From Mesotaenium endlicherianum (Eukaryota > Streptophyta > Zygnematophyceae > Zygnematales > Mesotaeniaceae): a DNA stretch of 64,000 nt. The position numbers and the translations under genes were made by a program. The notes beneath the pieces were generated by a model, which worked only from the letters and a program-made list of their open reading frames with translations, did not search any database and was not told where the DNA came from. The DNA is taken from contig WELA01012532.1 in the NCBI GenBank assembly GCA_009602735.1, positions 144,840 to 208,839 of the forward strand, in the 5' to 3' direction. Positions 24,736 through 36,279 of this stretch are shown here, in pieces (within the stretch, counting starts at the first letter, position 1; each line of letters opens with the position of its first letter).

Positions 24736-26690
24736 CTACTCCTTGGGTGCAGGTGGGGGCTTTTCGCCCTCATCCTGGCCCTCAGGCTTTTCTGCCTGAT
24801 TCTGGTTCTCAGGCTTTTTTGCCTGATTCTTAGGAGGTGGGATAGCAGGCTTTGCGGCTTGCTCCTCCGTTGCCATAGGCTCTGCACCCTGTTTCCTAGG
24901 CTTTTTACCTTTCCCAATGACGCGTCGCCTCTCCTGCGGTGAGGTGTACGTCAGGCGCCTTCGGATGGGTTGCCTCTGGAACATTTCCTCGTCGACTGCA
25001 GTCCAACTGGTCTCTGTTCCTCCTTCTTCACGTGGCCGAGGTTGGTTTGCCATCGGCCAACATGCAGGATCTGTCCTAGGGCTGATTACCCAGCCCCACT
25101 CTTGCTCAATAATAGCCATGCGGGCGACGGTCGTGCCATACTCCTCCCTTGCGGGTGATGTGACCGTCCATGCCTGCGTCAACGTTTGCGGCCTTTGAGG
25201 TGCCGCTAGTTGTGCGAGGAAAACATCATCTGCTGCGGTCAAGCGGCTGATGGTATTCCCCAGTTGCATCAGTTCCCATTCTGGGATTGCAGGTGTCATG
25301 GGAGCAGGTGCCTCCGACCTCTGCATCCTAAGATCTGATAGTTGCAACAAGGGCGTGTTCATGCCTGGAGGCTGGCGGCACACAAATGCCCAATGCCATT
25401 GCCCTGCGAATCAAGCCGTCCTCTCCCTCTCTCTGCAGAATATCCCGCAGAGGCGGAGGAGGTGGGGCTGTGGTTCCTCGCGGAACGCCCTCTCTCCGAG
25501 CCTTCCCCTCATGCTTGAAATATCGCTTAAGCATCCTCCTAAAAGATGCGTTACCCTCACGGGCCACCTTCCTTGGTCTGCTTGCGCGACCCTCGGGCTT
25601 ACCTTGCACTGTCTTCACTTTAGCAGTGCAGGCAGTCACCTCCTGCTGTTACGGCGGTCGTGCGGTTGAATTGGGCTCTGCCACTGGAAGACTGGGAGTA
25701 GGGGTACTCGATGTTGGTGACCTTAATTCTTCATAAAGGTCTGTCGGGCTAGGCCCCATCAGGTGGTCAGCTACCCTCAGCTCCTGTAAGTCAAGCAGAT
25801 CCAACTCTGGCGTGGGAAAACGTGGAATTTCTTCCCTGGCGTCCCCTCCATTGTTGAGTGATGGCGACTCCAACTCTGAGAGGCCTTGCATCTCTGCATC
25901 CTCTCCCTCCTCTGGCTTCTCTGTTCCAGGAGGCGACGATTCTTCATCCCCTCCTATGTTGAGCCTCGCCATGTTGATGATGGCTGACTGTAGAGCGCGA
26001 GCTGCTTTCGCCACTTTCTCTTCCTTGAGTCGAGGGGCGTCTACTTCCAGCAACTGCTCCATGATTTGCCTGGTGATTGACTCAACTGTGCTGCCAATTG
26101 TATCTTGTAAATGCCCTTTGGCCTCTGGCTTTGGGCTCATCAGAACAGGTGTGGCGGGCAATCTGTCGACTGTCTCCTTCCTGCGTTCTTCAAAAATCAC
26201 CTCCAGGCAAATGGTCTTTCCAGACCCTCCAGAATTTCCTGAATTCTGACTGCATTCTTCGGCCCATTCGCCAATATTGCACTAGCGTTCTTGATTTCTT
26301 GACGTTGCCGCGTCTGGGGATGGGCTTCCGTAGACCTGGTCTTGGGCCATGTTTCGTAACTCAGAAGTGGTCTCTTCCTCCCATTCCGGCATCCTCACAA
26401 ATATTTGGCTGGAGCGTTCTGCAGATAATGGGACCTCCTGTGATTTGCTTGCTGTAACGCTCGCCAAAGGGTTTGCTTCACCAGTTGCCTGGTCTTCCAC
26501 GGCTACGTCTCCCCGCAGCCTTCGCAGCTCTCTTTCCAGAGGGTCGTGTAGAGCCGTCATCCGATTGTCAATTTGTGCCAGTAGGTCTTGACACCTGGTC
26601 AGCTCTGCCACTCTGGTTTCTCTGAGTGCTTCACCTTGGTCAGCCTTAGCTGCGTCGCTTTCAACACCGTATTCTTCTTGTCGCTGATGC
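24736..26690 (-). mobile_element. A2 linker between DNMT and the missing RT
   Basis: About 600 codons worth of mostly disordered-looking sequence: acidic and Pro-rich blocks, helical Lys/Glu stretches and a PPPKNQ repeat region. A Gly-rich SGGSGKT string near 26215-26250 recurs in A3. No known domain is seen. Broken. Confidence 0.7.
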
Positions 26691-26799
26691 GCTTACCTGA
26701 TAGCTCTTAGATCAGAGATTGGCACCACATGGACTCCAATCGTTACTGGTCTCGGCCTGGGCATAGGCTTGTCAGAGAATGTCATCTGCTGCCAAGTCA

Positions 26800-27780
26800 T
26801 AATCGTCTCCACCAACCACGTCATGGAGTGATGCCCAATCATATTGCCGAATATCTTCCCAGCGTCGTCCTGTCCCACCATCGCAACAATTTCTTGTGCA
26901 ATGGAGTTGGGTACCCCCAGGCACCTTCCCTTCTCTTCCGCTGTCGGCTCTCTCCACTGAGCTTCTCTGTCATGCGCATTCTTGACCATTCTTGGTCCTC
27001 CACTCACCAATGCGCGTGATCCTCGGTATGCCGTGAAGGTGGGCAGCACCACCCTTGGCCGGCCTGGCTCGTTGACGACGTACTGTGGGTAGGAATCCCT
27101 CCTGATCACTGGCTTGGTTTCCACCATCAGTGCTTCTCCCACAGATACTGCCGTTCGTGTGCGCCGCGTAATCTCCTCCATCTCCCTCAGGATTTCAATG
27201 GACATGCCGTTGGTCCAGAATAGTCTGGCCCGGTGTTAGAGTCCTCCGTGCCTGGCGTCGTTGATCAATACATGATGACCGAGGGTGGAGTCGAAGACCA
27301 GCCATGGATCTCCTGGCTTCATCTGGTTGTAATCCATCCCTGGATGTACATTCTCAATCACAAACACTGGTGGGTAGAGATGCTGGCGTTCCCGCAGCAT
27401 ACCGATGATTTTCACCATCCATCCCCAGTGTTGTGCTCGCGGGTCATTGAATCCCCTCCTGTTCCCAGCTTGCGAGAAAGGTTGACAAGGGAATCCCGCA
27501 AAGATCCAGTCAATCCTGTAACCATACAGGTCCTCAGACTTCACATCGAGAATGTTTTCTCCAGCAAGACGCACCAAACTAGTAGGCACCAACACCCTGA
27601 AATGGTACATCTGCCGCATCTGACTCATGACCTCCTTAAATGCTGTGAAAGCACTCTCATCATTGTCCACATATAGCACTTTAAATACCTGGATACCTCG
27701 CTGAATGAGTGAGATGGTTCCAAAACCAAGTCCAGCGAACAACTCCAGCACTACTACTCCTCTCCTGCGGAAAGGATCTT
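26800..27780 (-). mobile_element. A2 cytosine-5 DNA methyltransferase domain
   Basis: Transfers a methyl group from S-adenosylmethionine to cytosine C5 in DNA. Conserved DNMT motifs appear in canonical order: motif I VLELFAGLGFGTISL (about 27719-27754, AdoMet binding), motif IV FPCQPFSQAG with the catalytic Cys (about 27468-27500), motif VI ENV (about 27350), motif VIII around RARLFWTNG (about 27205-27237) and a motif X-like GNMIGHHSM (about 26820-26860). Between VIII and X, a block RVVLPTFTAYRGSRAL and a later EEKGRCLG resemble the DNMT3/DRM layout. The domain follows the protease in the same frame, so it would be made as part of Pol. Placement of a DNMT inside pol is highly unusual. Subfamily assignment is by eye only. 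Confidence 0.9.
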
Positions 27781-28299
27781 CCATTCTCACACTGCCTTGC
27801 GGCAGCGGGTCTACTCCATGCATCAAATTGGCACCAAACTTAACTGGATAAGGAACTGGCAGCAGCTCTTGCGGGCCACGGTCCCTGTTACTCACAGCTT
27901 CCAGTTGCTCCATAATCCGAGGTTGCCAAACCAAGGGAGTCGGCATGTTGACGCTGGTGTAGCCCTCCTCTTCGCGTTGCATGATGAGGTCATAATGGTC
28001 TGGATACCGGTCATGCACACAACAGTCTAGCAGTCCGCACTTCGCCTCTCCCGAGCAAACCATTTTTACATGAATTTCTCCTGTTGGCTGCCGATCTGTC
28101 GACTGGTAAGTCATCCTCAGCTTCCGCAGGTCGATGACCATACCCAGGGGAATCAGGGCTTCTGTCCCCAAGAGAACGTCATTATTCTCTGCCTCTGTCA
28201 CCATGCATTCTATGAGCAGTGACGCCTCCTCAGGTTTCTTCAAGTTTACTGCGATTTTCACAGGCTTGCGGGTCATTCCACAAGACTTTGAAATCTGCC

Positions 28300-28846
28300 T
28301 AGATGCAGTCCTCAACTGAAAAGGAGTTTCTTTCAGGTCCCTTGCCGTCAATCCCAGAGCTTTCACAGCTCGCTTTCCCAAGATTATTGGCTGTGCGCCA
28401 GTGTCCAATAGGATATTGGGAGCGGCCCAGTCGTTGAACGTCAAATCTCTATCCTTGTTTTGCACTCTCACAGTGCTGAAATTAGTAGGCAGCGAAGCGC
28501 TATTTGCGCCTTCCTCAGCTATGTCCAGCTGCTGTCCGACTTCTTCAACCGTGAAAGGATATTTAAGACGCAGATCAGCGAGTGAAAGGCAAGGAATGTG
28601 CTGAATCCGGTGTTCCACCAGAGCCTTCAGCTTCTCCAGCGAAATACTAAATGTCTTGCGTGGCCCAGGCTTGGCTTGTCGTACCTGCGCAATCTCGTTC
28701 TCATCGAGAGTGATCCGAAAGGTCTGAGGAAGCTTCCCAGCATTCCTTGGAACCAGACGGTCATGATCTGCACGCTCCGCAGCCGTTGCAGCCACTGCCT
28801 TCTCAGGCGTCAGCTTCTCGCCTTTGCAGACGGTCCTTTTGGCCAC
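28300..28846 (-). mobile_element. A2 aspartic protease region
   Basis: LLDTGAQPIILGKRAVKALG near 28350-28410 is a retropepsin-type active site (DTGA). It is preceded by about 140 residues of linker after gag, and the frame runs on into the DNMT. It would process the polyprotein. Confidence 0.85.
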
Positions 28847-28910
28847 ATCTGCATCATAATAGACACATTTAGTCTTGCAATTTGAGCTTTCAACTCTGCA
28901 ATCTCTGCAC

Positions 28911-30722
28911 TCATAGCATCATACTTCTGGTTACCTTTTCGGTTACCAAAGTTATCTTTCTCCTTTTTCTTACCCTTATCTGCCTCTTTCGTGGCAGCAT
29001 TAGCCCATGGTGGCTCAGATTTGGGTTCTTGGACCAACACTCATCTTCTGAGTGTCCCTTTTTGCTGCAATGTGCGCATACCTGCGCCTTGCTAGCAGAC
29101 AATTGCTTAGCATCCAGGTACGGACAATCTCTCTTCTGATGTCCCAATTTCCCGCAATTCCAACAGCCCTCTGCTGTCTCAGCAGTGTTGGCGTGCTTAG
29201 CAAACCTATTAAAAAACCCGCTCTTATTCTTAAACTGAAAATTAGAGCTACTGGCCTTAGGCTGAAAGGATTCCTCCTTTCTCTCAGGAGCCATAAGCGT
29301 CCTGGAAGCCTCCTTGTACCAGACTTTACCTTCCTCAACATTGCGTGCTATTTCAGCAGCCTCGTCGATGTTCCAGTCGATTTTGCGTTTCGCAGATAGG
29401 TGCGGCCTGACCTCCCAATCTGTGTCTTTACCGAGACACAATAAGAATTTGTCAGCCACAATTCTAGGCTCATAGGTTCCTGCCTTCTTGGCAAGGTCTA
29501 CCAATCTGGATTTGACCTCCATCACTGTCTCGTTCTTCTGACGGACAAAATGCACATAATGGTGCACCTTAAGACTGCGATCCTCTGGGAATCTTGCTTC
29601 AAGCAGCTTAAAGAAACGACGCAGACAGTGCTCAGAGTCTGACTGGTCATCCCCAGCCTCCATATCCCTACGGCAACTAGCCAACGCTTGCGTATGGCTT
29701 GCATTTGTGGTGGCACTATCACCATGCTGCCCTGTAAAAGGTGCAGCCCTGCGCGTTACTCGTTCCTGAGCATTAGCAATCTTTTCAGACAATTCTGCAC
29801 ACACTTTACGCAATCTTGCGACAGACCCAACATCATCATCTCGAGTAGCCGCTCGCTGCTGACCCTCGGTGAGTTGCTTCATGGCATCTGTTAATTCTTG
29901 TGTTAGTGCAGCTAAGTTTACTCTTTCAACAGGTGCAGCAGGTATCGCTCTTCCTGATGACAAAGCGGACAGGCGGGCTTTCGCAGCCTCTTTTTGGATT
30001 TTTGAATCCCTCGCCTTCTTTTGCTCGTCAAACGCCCATTCCTGGGTAAGGTTCTCATCCTTCCGGAATTGGCAATTAAGCAACAAGGCATCCTTGTCTA
30101 AGTACTGAACCAAGCTTATAAAAGCGACTGACAGAGTGTAAGAAGAAGCCTTTCGGATTTTCTCAAAGAAATCAGCCCAATAGATCTCATCAAACTCTTC
30201 AAAAGTGAGACTATTTCCACCAGTTCGTCCACTAAAACACTTGGTAGACAGCTTGAACTTAGGATTTTCATCCTCATCATCACTAGTTATTTCAAATGGC
30301 GACCAAGACTCACTATCTTTACCCCACGCGTCGTGCTCTCTGCCCAAATTGGGTAAAAAGGTCTTCGTGTTATACGAATCTTCACCGTTCGTGGCAGTTT
30401 GGCGAGACTCGTCTCCCAACGGTTGCTCACTCCACAGGTTATCCGTGCGCTCAGATGTTTCACTTCCTCGTGGACTCTGGCTTGAATCAGAACCTTCCGC
30501 AGGCTCCACAGGGTAGTAGAGTCTTCCACTCCTCAACCGCATGTACAGTTGAATTTCTCCGGGTCCCCTTCCAGGTTGAGCACCGGCAGCCCTCACAGGC
30601 CTCAATCCCCAATTTGCTTGGGAATTTCTATTCACCTGAACCACAGAACCGAAGTTCTCAGAAGTAGGACAGAAGTCTCTTACTTCCACATAGGCTTTAT
30701 GCCTTAAGATTCTTGGGTTCAC
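28911..30722 (-). mobile_element. A2 Gag with two zinc knuckles (603 codons)
   Basis: Capsid/nucleocapsid protein. It has an N-terminal Ser/Glu-rich part, a helical region with Lys/Ala-rich coils (about residues 240-330), and a gag capsid-like block (LEARFPEDRSLKVHHYVHF). Two CCHC knuckles follow, CWNCGKLGHQKRDC and CAHCSKKGHSEDEC. The more likely true start is the internal MRLRSGRLYYPVEP, since A3 shares sequence from about there onward. The frame is open over its length. Confidence 0.85.
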
Positions 30723-31915
30723 AGGCGAGCAAATTGTAGTTTGCAGAAGTCACACTCTAAGCAGCTTGACATACAACGTCAGATTCAGAGAAAATCGCCC
30801 TTCAGGCTTTCGCTTAACTTTCACAAAGTCACAACTTACAAAACTCTAAAACTACACGTCTATGCTGGCCTGGGTCAAGCCCTTCACTTAACACCGCGCC
30901 TTAACAGTTCTTCACTGCCAGGCTAGGCTCACTCAGTTCTTCACTGAGAGTTTTATCTGCCAATACTACCCTCTCTCTTCGAGATGCGACTTCTGAAAAC
31001 CTGGAAACTAACACACAACCCACCATTTTAAGGCTGCTTTACACACACTTGTGGCGTACGGCCGAATCTGTGATAATCTCCTAGCAGATTCTATTTTGCA
31101 GTCTTTCTACTTTCAACAGTGAGATTCCCTCTTGGGAACTCCTGCAATCCTAACTAATCTATGATACACTGAGCAGAATCTTCAGCGTCGGCAGAAGCTT
31201 GGGGCCTCGGCTCTCCAATGGCCTTGGGAACTCCTTCTTCTTCTTCGCGCCCTTCTTCTCCTTCCTTCTTCTCCTTCTGCTCCTTCTGCTTCTTGGCAAA
31301 AGTGCCTGAGAGTGAATGACATGTCTCAGGCAAGATTTGTGCCTTTCGCAGGCACCACACAGCGTCATCTTTCGAGAATGCTGTGCTTAGTCACAAAGCT
31401 TAGCTGCATGTCGCTTCTGCCTAGCCATGCTCAACTCAAACTCGTAGTCACTCGGCATGCATGCACACCTCGTGACTGTCCCGCGTGGCTGCTTAGCTTC
31501 TCAGCTGGCAGTCACGCCTAATTGGCTCATGGCTAAGAACTCCTGAGCGGCGTGTACAAGCAAATGCCACTTGCTCAAGATTCCCAATCGGACGGCCGTA
31601 ACCTATCTGGGCATTGCGGCCTTGACCTGGCTTAATCTGCCAGTCACACAGTATCTGACTTGGTACCTGCTGGGCGGCTCATCACTGATTCCAAGCTTCT
31701 AGCCTCGCGGCTGTTTATGATGTCAAAACCTCCCCCATCCCTGGGTGTGGGGCACATTGACATTGACCCCTTGCCAATGGTCTTGACGCCGACATAATCG
31801 CTGACTGCGACGTAGTCATTCAAATGGTCGGTGAGTCAACGTTGACTTTGCGTACCTGGGTGGCCGTAGCTTGCGCTGCGTGTGCGGCACCGTCAAACGG
31901 ATAGTAGTCGCGACA
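30723..31915 (-). repeat. A2 5' LTR and leader
   Basis: It starts TGTCGCGACTAC at 31915, matching A3 at 32146 in inverted orientation. Similarity to A3 is patchy (for example around the GGAGTTCCCAAGGCCATTGG string and the AAAATGGTG string), showing long divergence. The LTR end and the primer-binding site could not be fixed. Confidence 0.6.
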
Positions 31916-32145
31916 GGGATGGCAGAGAACCCGCAGGACGAGTTGGGATGAGCAGGGGACCGGAGCGGACCGCAGGGGACCATGTACTAAGCAGAAATTT
32001 TCTGTTTAATATTGCATTTTTCTCTCTTCTTAAAATATTCTATGAGTAAAGACGTAGAGAATGCATAATATACTTCTTTTGTATAGTAAAATTTCTTATA
32101 TATTATAAGTGAGACAATATGCTCTATATAAAGAAAGAGAAAGTT
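31916..32145. other. 230-bp spacer between head-to-head A2 and A3
   Basis: The left half is G/C-rich, with GGGGACC-type repeats; the right half is very AT-rich. No gene, target duplication or RNA was recognised. Confidence 0.6.
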
Positions 32146-33430
32146 TGTCGCGACTACTATCCATTTGACGGCGTCACACGCGTAACGCAACTTATGACCG
32201 CCCAGGTACGGTAGTCAACGCTAAACACGGGTCCATTAATTGACCACCGACAGATCAGCCTTGGCACAGGACACGTGCAGATTCAAAGATAGATTGACCC
32301 CGACCCTCAAGGGTGAAGCGGGAATTGACGACCTAGCCAGCTGGACAACTGACCAAGCCGAGGCCGCAAAAACTTTACAGCTCAGCTAAGAAGCTGACAT
32401 GGTCAAGTGACCATGTGAAGACGCCCAGTCAGCCGCAAATCTGACTGTGCTGCAGACATGCAGGCGTCATAAGGAGCACAAGCGCTGACTGGACGGCGCT
32501 CTCACTCACTGGACTCGGGCCGAGGCTGCCACGACTTAAGCAGCCAGCCAAAGGGCGTGGGTCGCTAACGTCACCCAGCCCTGCATGCTAATTGACGAGC
32601 TAAAACGACCGAGCGGTAAGCTCGAGGTTACATGTATGACTCGGTGAAAGAAGACGTTGCATGGAAACTCTCGAGGGAGAGAATTCCGCATGCGTGGTGC
32701 CTGGATAAGGCACGAGGGTTGTACGCACTCGCCTCATTCTTGCCACCCACATTTGCCAGTGAAGCAGAAGGAGCGCAAGAGAGAGAAAAAAGGAAGAGAA
32801 GGGCGCGAAGAAGGAGTTCCCAAGGCCATTGGAGAGCCTAGGAGGCACGCTGCAGCCGACGCTCGAAGATCTCCCTCTTTGTGTATCATAGAAAAGTTAG
32901 GAGTGAGAAGACTCCAAGGGGAATCTCTGATAGCCTGAAGCAAGAGCTTACAGAATAGAATGTGCTAGGAGTTCTAGCACAGAAGTCAGATTAAACACCA
33001 CAAGTGTGCGAGAACACATAAAATGGTGAGTGTTGTGTTAGTTTCCAAGTCCTCAGAGGTCTCAATTGTCGAATTGTTGTTAGCAAGAGCAGAATTAGCG
33101 TTTGAAGCTCTCAGTGAAGAATTGAGTGAGCTTAGCCAGCAGTGGGAACTGCTAAGGCAAGGCGTTGCGCAAAGAGCTCAACTCAAGCCGGTAGTAGAGT
33201 CATAAGTTCAGAGTTTTGTAAGCTGTGACTTTGTGAAGTTAAGCAAAAGCCTGAAAGGCGAATTTCTTTGAAACATTGATATTGCTGGCGCTAATCTACT
33301 TAGACATGATTTTTGCAAACTACAATTTATTCACTTGGTTGAGCCATCAACTTGGGCGAAAGCCTATTTGGAAGTAAGGCACTTTTGTCTTACTTCTGAG
33401 AACTTGAGTTGATAAGATTTCCCAAGCGAA
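32146..33430 (+). repeat. A3 5' LTR and leader
   Basis: The LTR starts at 32146. A string AAAATGGTGAGTGTTGTG near 33018 matches the A2 leader and contains ATG followed by a consensus splice donor (GTGAGT). The boundary of LTR and leader is not determined. Confidence 0.55.
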
Positions 33431-35209
33431 TTGGGGATTGAGGCCTACGAAGGCTGCCGGTGTTCATCCTGGAAGGGGACCCAATTGTATATGCAGTTGA
33501 GGAGTGGAAGGATATATCATCCTATGGAGCCTGTGGAAGGTTGTGACTCCAGCCAGAGTCCACAAAGGAGTGAGACATCTGAGCAAGTTGATAACCCGTG
33601 GAGAGAGCTTCCGTCGGAAGACGAGTTGCAACACACCTTTACAAACGGTGAGACTCCGTTTAACACACGTACCTTTGCACCTGGTTTGGGCAAGGAACGA
33701 AGCACACAGGAAAAAGTCAGTGAGTGTTGGTCACCCTTTGAAAAGACTAGCAAAGATAGGGATGAAAATCCTAAGTTCAAGTTGTCCACAAAGTGTTTCA
33801 GTGGACGAACCGACGGAAATAGTCTCACTTTCGAAGAGTTTGATGAGATCTATTGGGCGGTTTTCTTTGAAAAGACCCAAAAGGATGCTTCATACACCCA
33901 GTCTATTGCATTCATAAGCCTGGTTCAGTACTTGGACAAGGATGCCTTGCTACTCTATCGCCAATCTCGGAAGGATGAAAGCCATACTCAGGAATGGGCA
34001 TTTGGAGAGCAAAACAAGGCAAGGGATTTGAAAATCCAGAAAGAGGCTGCGAAAGCCCGGTTGTCCGCTTTGTCGTCAAGAAGAGCAGCTCTTGCCACAC
34101 CTGTCGAGAGCGTAGACCTAGCTGCACAAACATAAGAACTCACAAAGGCCATGCAACATCTTACAGAAGGCCAGCAGAGAGCGGCTCGACGAGATGATGA
34201 TGCTGGGTCCGTCGCAGAATTGCGAAGAGTATATGTCTATCTGTCTAAAAAGATTGCGAATGCCCAGGAACGAGTAATACGCAAAGGTGCACCATTTAAT
34301 GGGCAGCAAAGTGATGGTGCTGCTACCGAGGCTAGTCAAGCGGAAACTCTGGCTAGTTGTCGAAGGGATATGGAAGCTGGGGATGACCAGCTGGACCCTG
34401 AGCACAGTCTGCGTCGTTTCTTTAAATTGCTTGAGCAGAAGTTTCCGGAAGACCGCAGTCTGAAGGTGCACCGTTATGTGCATTTTGTCTTTCAAAAGAA
34501 CGAGACAGTTATGGAAGTCAAGTCCAAACTGGTGGATCTTGCCAAGAAGGCAGGAATCTATGAACCCAGGATTGTGGCTGACAAATTTTTGTTGTGCTTG
34601 GGCAAGGAAACAGATCGTGAAGTCAGGCCACATCTTTCTGCAAGACGCGGAATTCACTGGAACGTCAACAAGGCTGCTGAAATAGCACGCAATGTTGAAG
34701 AAGGTAAAGTCTGGTACAAGGACGATTATGGCTCTTGAGAAAAAGGGGGAATCCCCTCCTCCTAAGACTAACAACTTTAATTTTCAGTTGAAGAAAAAGA
34801 GCGGGTCTTTCAATAGGTTTGCTAAGCACGCCAACACTGTTGAGACAACAAAAGATTGTTGGAATTGCGGGAAGTCAGGACATCAGAGAAGAGATTGTCC
34901 ACACCCAGATGCTAAGCAACTATTTGCTAGCAAGGCGCAGGTATGCGCCCATTGCAGCAAAAAGGGACGCTCAGAAAATGAGTGTTGGTCTAAGCACCCG
35001 AATCTAAAGCCACCTTGGGCTAATGCTGCCACGAAAGAGGCAGATAAAGAGAAAAAGAAAGGAAAGAATAACTCTGGCAACCAAAAGGGCAAACAGAAGT
35101 TTGATGCCACGAGTGCCAAAATAGCAAAGCTCAAAGCTCAATTTGCAAGGCTAAACGCGCATAATGTCTATTATGATGGAGATATGGTCGAGAGAGCCGT
35201 CTGCAAAGG
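33431..35209 (+). mobile_element. A3 gag remains
   Basis: It shares MQLRSGRIYHPMEP, the capsid-like block and both CCHC knuckles (CWNCGKSGHQRRDC, CAHCSKKGRSENEC region) with A2. Broken. Confidence 0.85.
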
Positions 35210-35954
35210 TGAAAGGGGGCAGAGTGCCCTAGTGGAAGCGTAGTGACTCACGAGGAACAAAGCTAGTTGCAATCATACTCAAGAGTGCAGCGGCATATTG
35301 CTAAGAAAGCTTGGGAAAATTACTTGACATTTTGAGTGGTAAGAAACTGCTCATAAATGATGTAGAATGAAAGGCCTTGTCATTACAAACTCGTAGGAAT
35401 TTACAGAAGTGAAAACTGCCAAGAAACAAAGAAGTTATGCCTATTCATAATTTTCTGCCTAAGTGCTCCCCTCTAGGAGGAAGCTACGGATTTTCCTAAG
35501 TGTTCGTCAAATCGTCCCCTTCCAGAATATCCGTGAGTAAGCCAGATCAGTCTAATCTGACGTGTCGGGCCGATTTGACGTCCACATACATGCATCGATA
35601 TTACTAGAATATTCTATCTTAGACGCGCTAGGCTAAACCGAAACTTCTAGGTAAATCGACCTAGTCGGCACTCCGCGTCAGCCGAACTTACGTGAAGGTT
35701 CGAGTTCATTCTAACGGGCCAGATCGCTCGACGCTGTCGGTCAATCCGACGGTCGCGCTCACCGCGAATTAAGGACAGTCGTCAATCGACCTCAAAACTA
35801 ATTAAACTTCAGAAATCCGTAACTCTCTCAATACTTGACCAAATTCGATGAACTTTATATCAAAATGACCACAAAATGCACTCTACACTACTATACAATC
35901 AGAACATACTTTCATGAAACTCAAAAATGCACTTTATAAACCTATGACCTTACA
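35210..35954. repeat. Solo LTR E inserted in A3
   Basis: A 745-bp insert beginning TGAAAGG and ending CCTTACA (near-perfect inverted ends), flanked by the direct repeat AAAGG at 35205-35209 and 35955-35959. A2 lacks it at the matching place. No coding sequence is seen. The ends, size and 5-bp duplication fit a solo LTR of a family not otherwise present in this window. Confidence 0.8.
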
Positions 35955-36279
35955 AAAGGCGAGAAGAGAAGGTAGCAACTGTAATGGCCAGTGAGCGTGC
36001 GAATCATGACCGTTTAATACCAAGGAGTGCTGGGAAGCTTCTTCAGATCGTACGGATCACTCTTGATGAGGATGAGATTGCGCAGTTACGCCATGCAAAG
36101 ATTGGGTCGTACAAAACCTTCAGTTTCTTGTTGGATAAGCTGAAAGCTCTGGTGGAACACCGGATTCAGCATACCCCGATGATTTCTTTGGCTGATTTGC
36201 AAATCGCATTCCCTTTCACGGTCAAAGAGGCCGAGCAGCAGCTAGATATAGTTGAGGAAGGTGCAAATAGCACCTCATT

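Larger units (their letters stand above)
24724..31915 (-). mobile_element. A2: Ty3/gypsy element encoding a cytosine DNA methyltransferase (fossil)
   Basis: A minus-strand element read from an LTR starting at 31915 (TGTCGCGACTAC). In order it has LTR plus leader (31915 to about 30723), gag (to 28911), protease (near 28400), DNMT (about 27780-26800) and a long low-complexity linker. It stops at 24724 against the LTR of B2. No RT is present on this piece. The linker end overlaps in sequence with the linker start of A1 on the other side of B2. It is broken, with about five breaks. It is diverged well beyond the B copies from its relative A3, so the A family is older or more varied. Its 5' end faces the 5' end of A3 across a 230-bp spacer. 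Confidence 0.9.

Noticed and set aside
27236-28846. A2 DNMT as a bacterial restriction-modification or host DNMT gene
   Set aside because: It is in frame with a retropepsin just after gag, and a second copy has the same surroundings, so it belongs to the retroelement.
30960-33200. Short open frames in the A2/A3 leader region as small genes
   Set aside because: They lie in LTR/leader sequence, are not shared in frame between the two copies, and show no family resemblance.
35210-35954. The stretch between gag and protease in A3 as extra coding sequence
   Set aside because: It has LTR-type ends and a 5-bp target duplication and is absent from A2, so it is an insertion.
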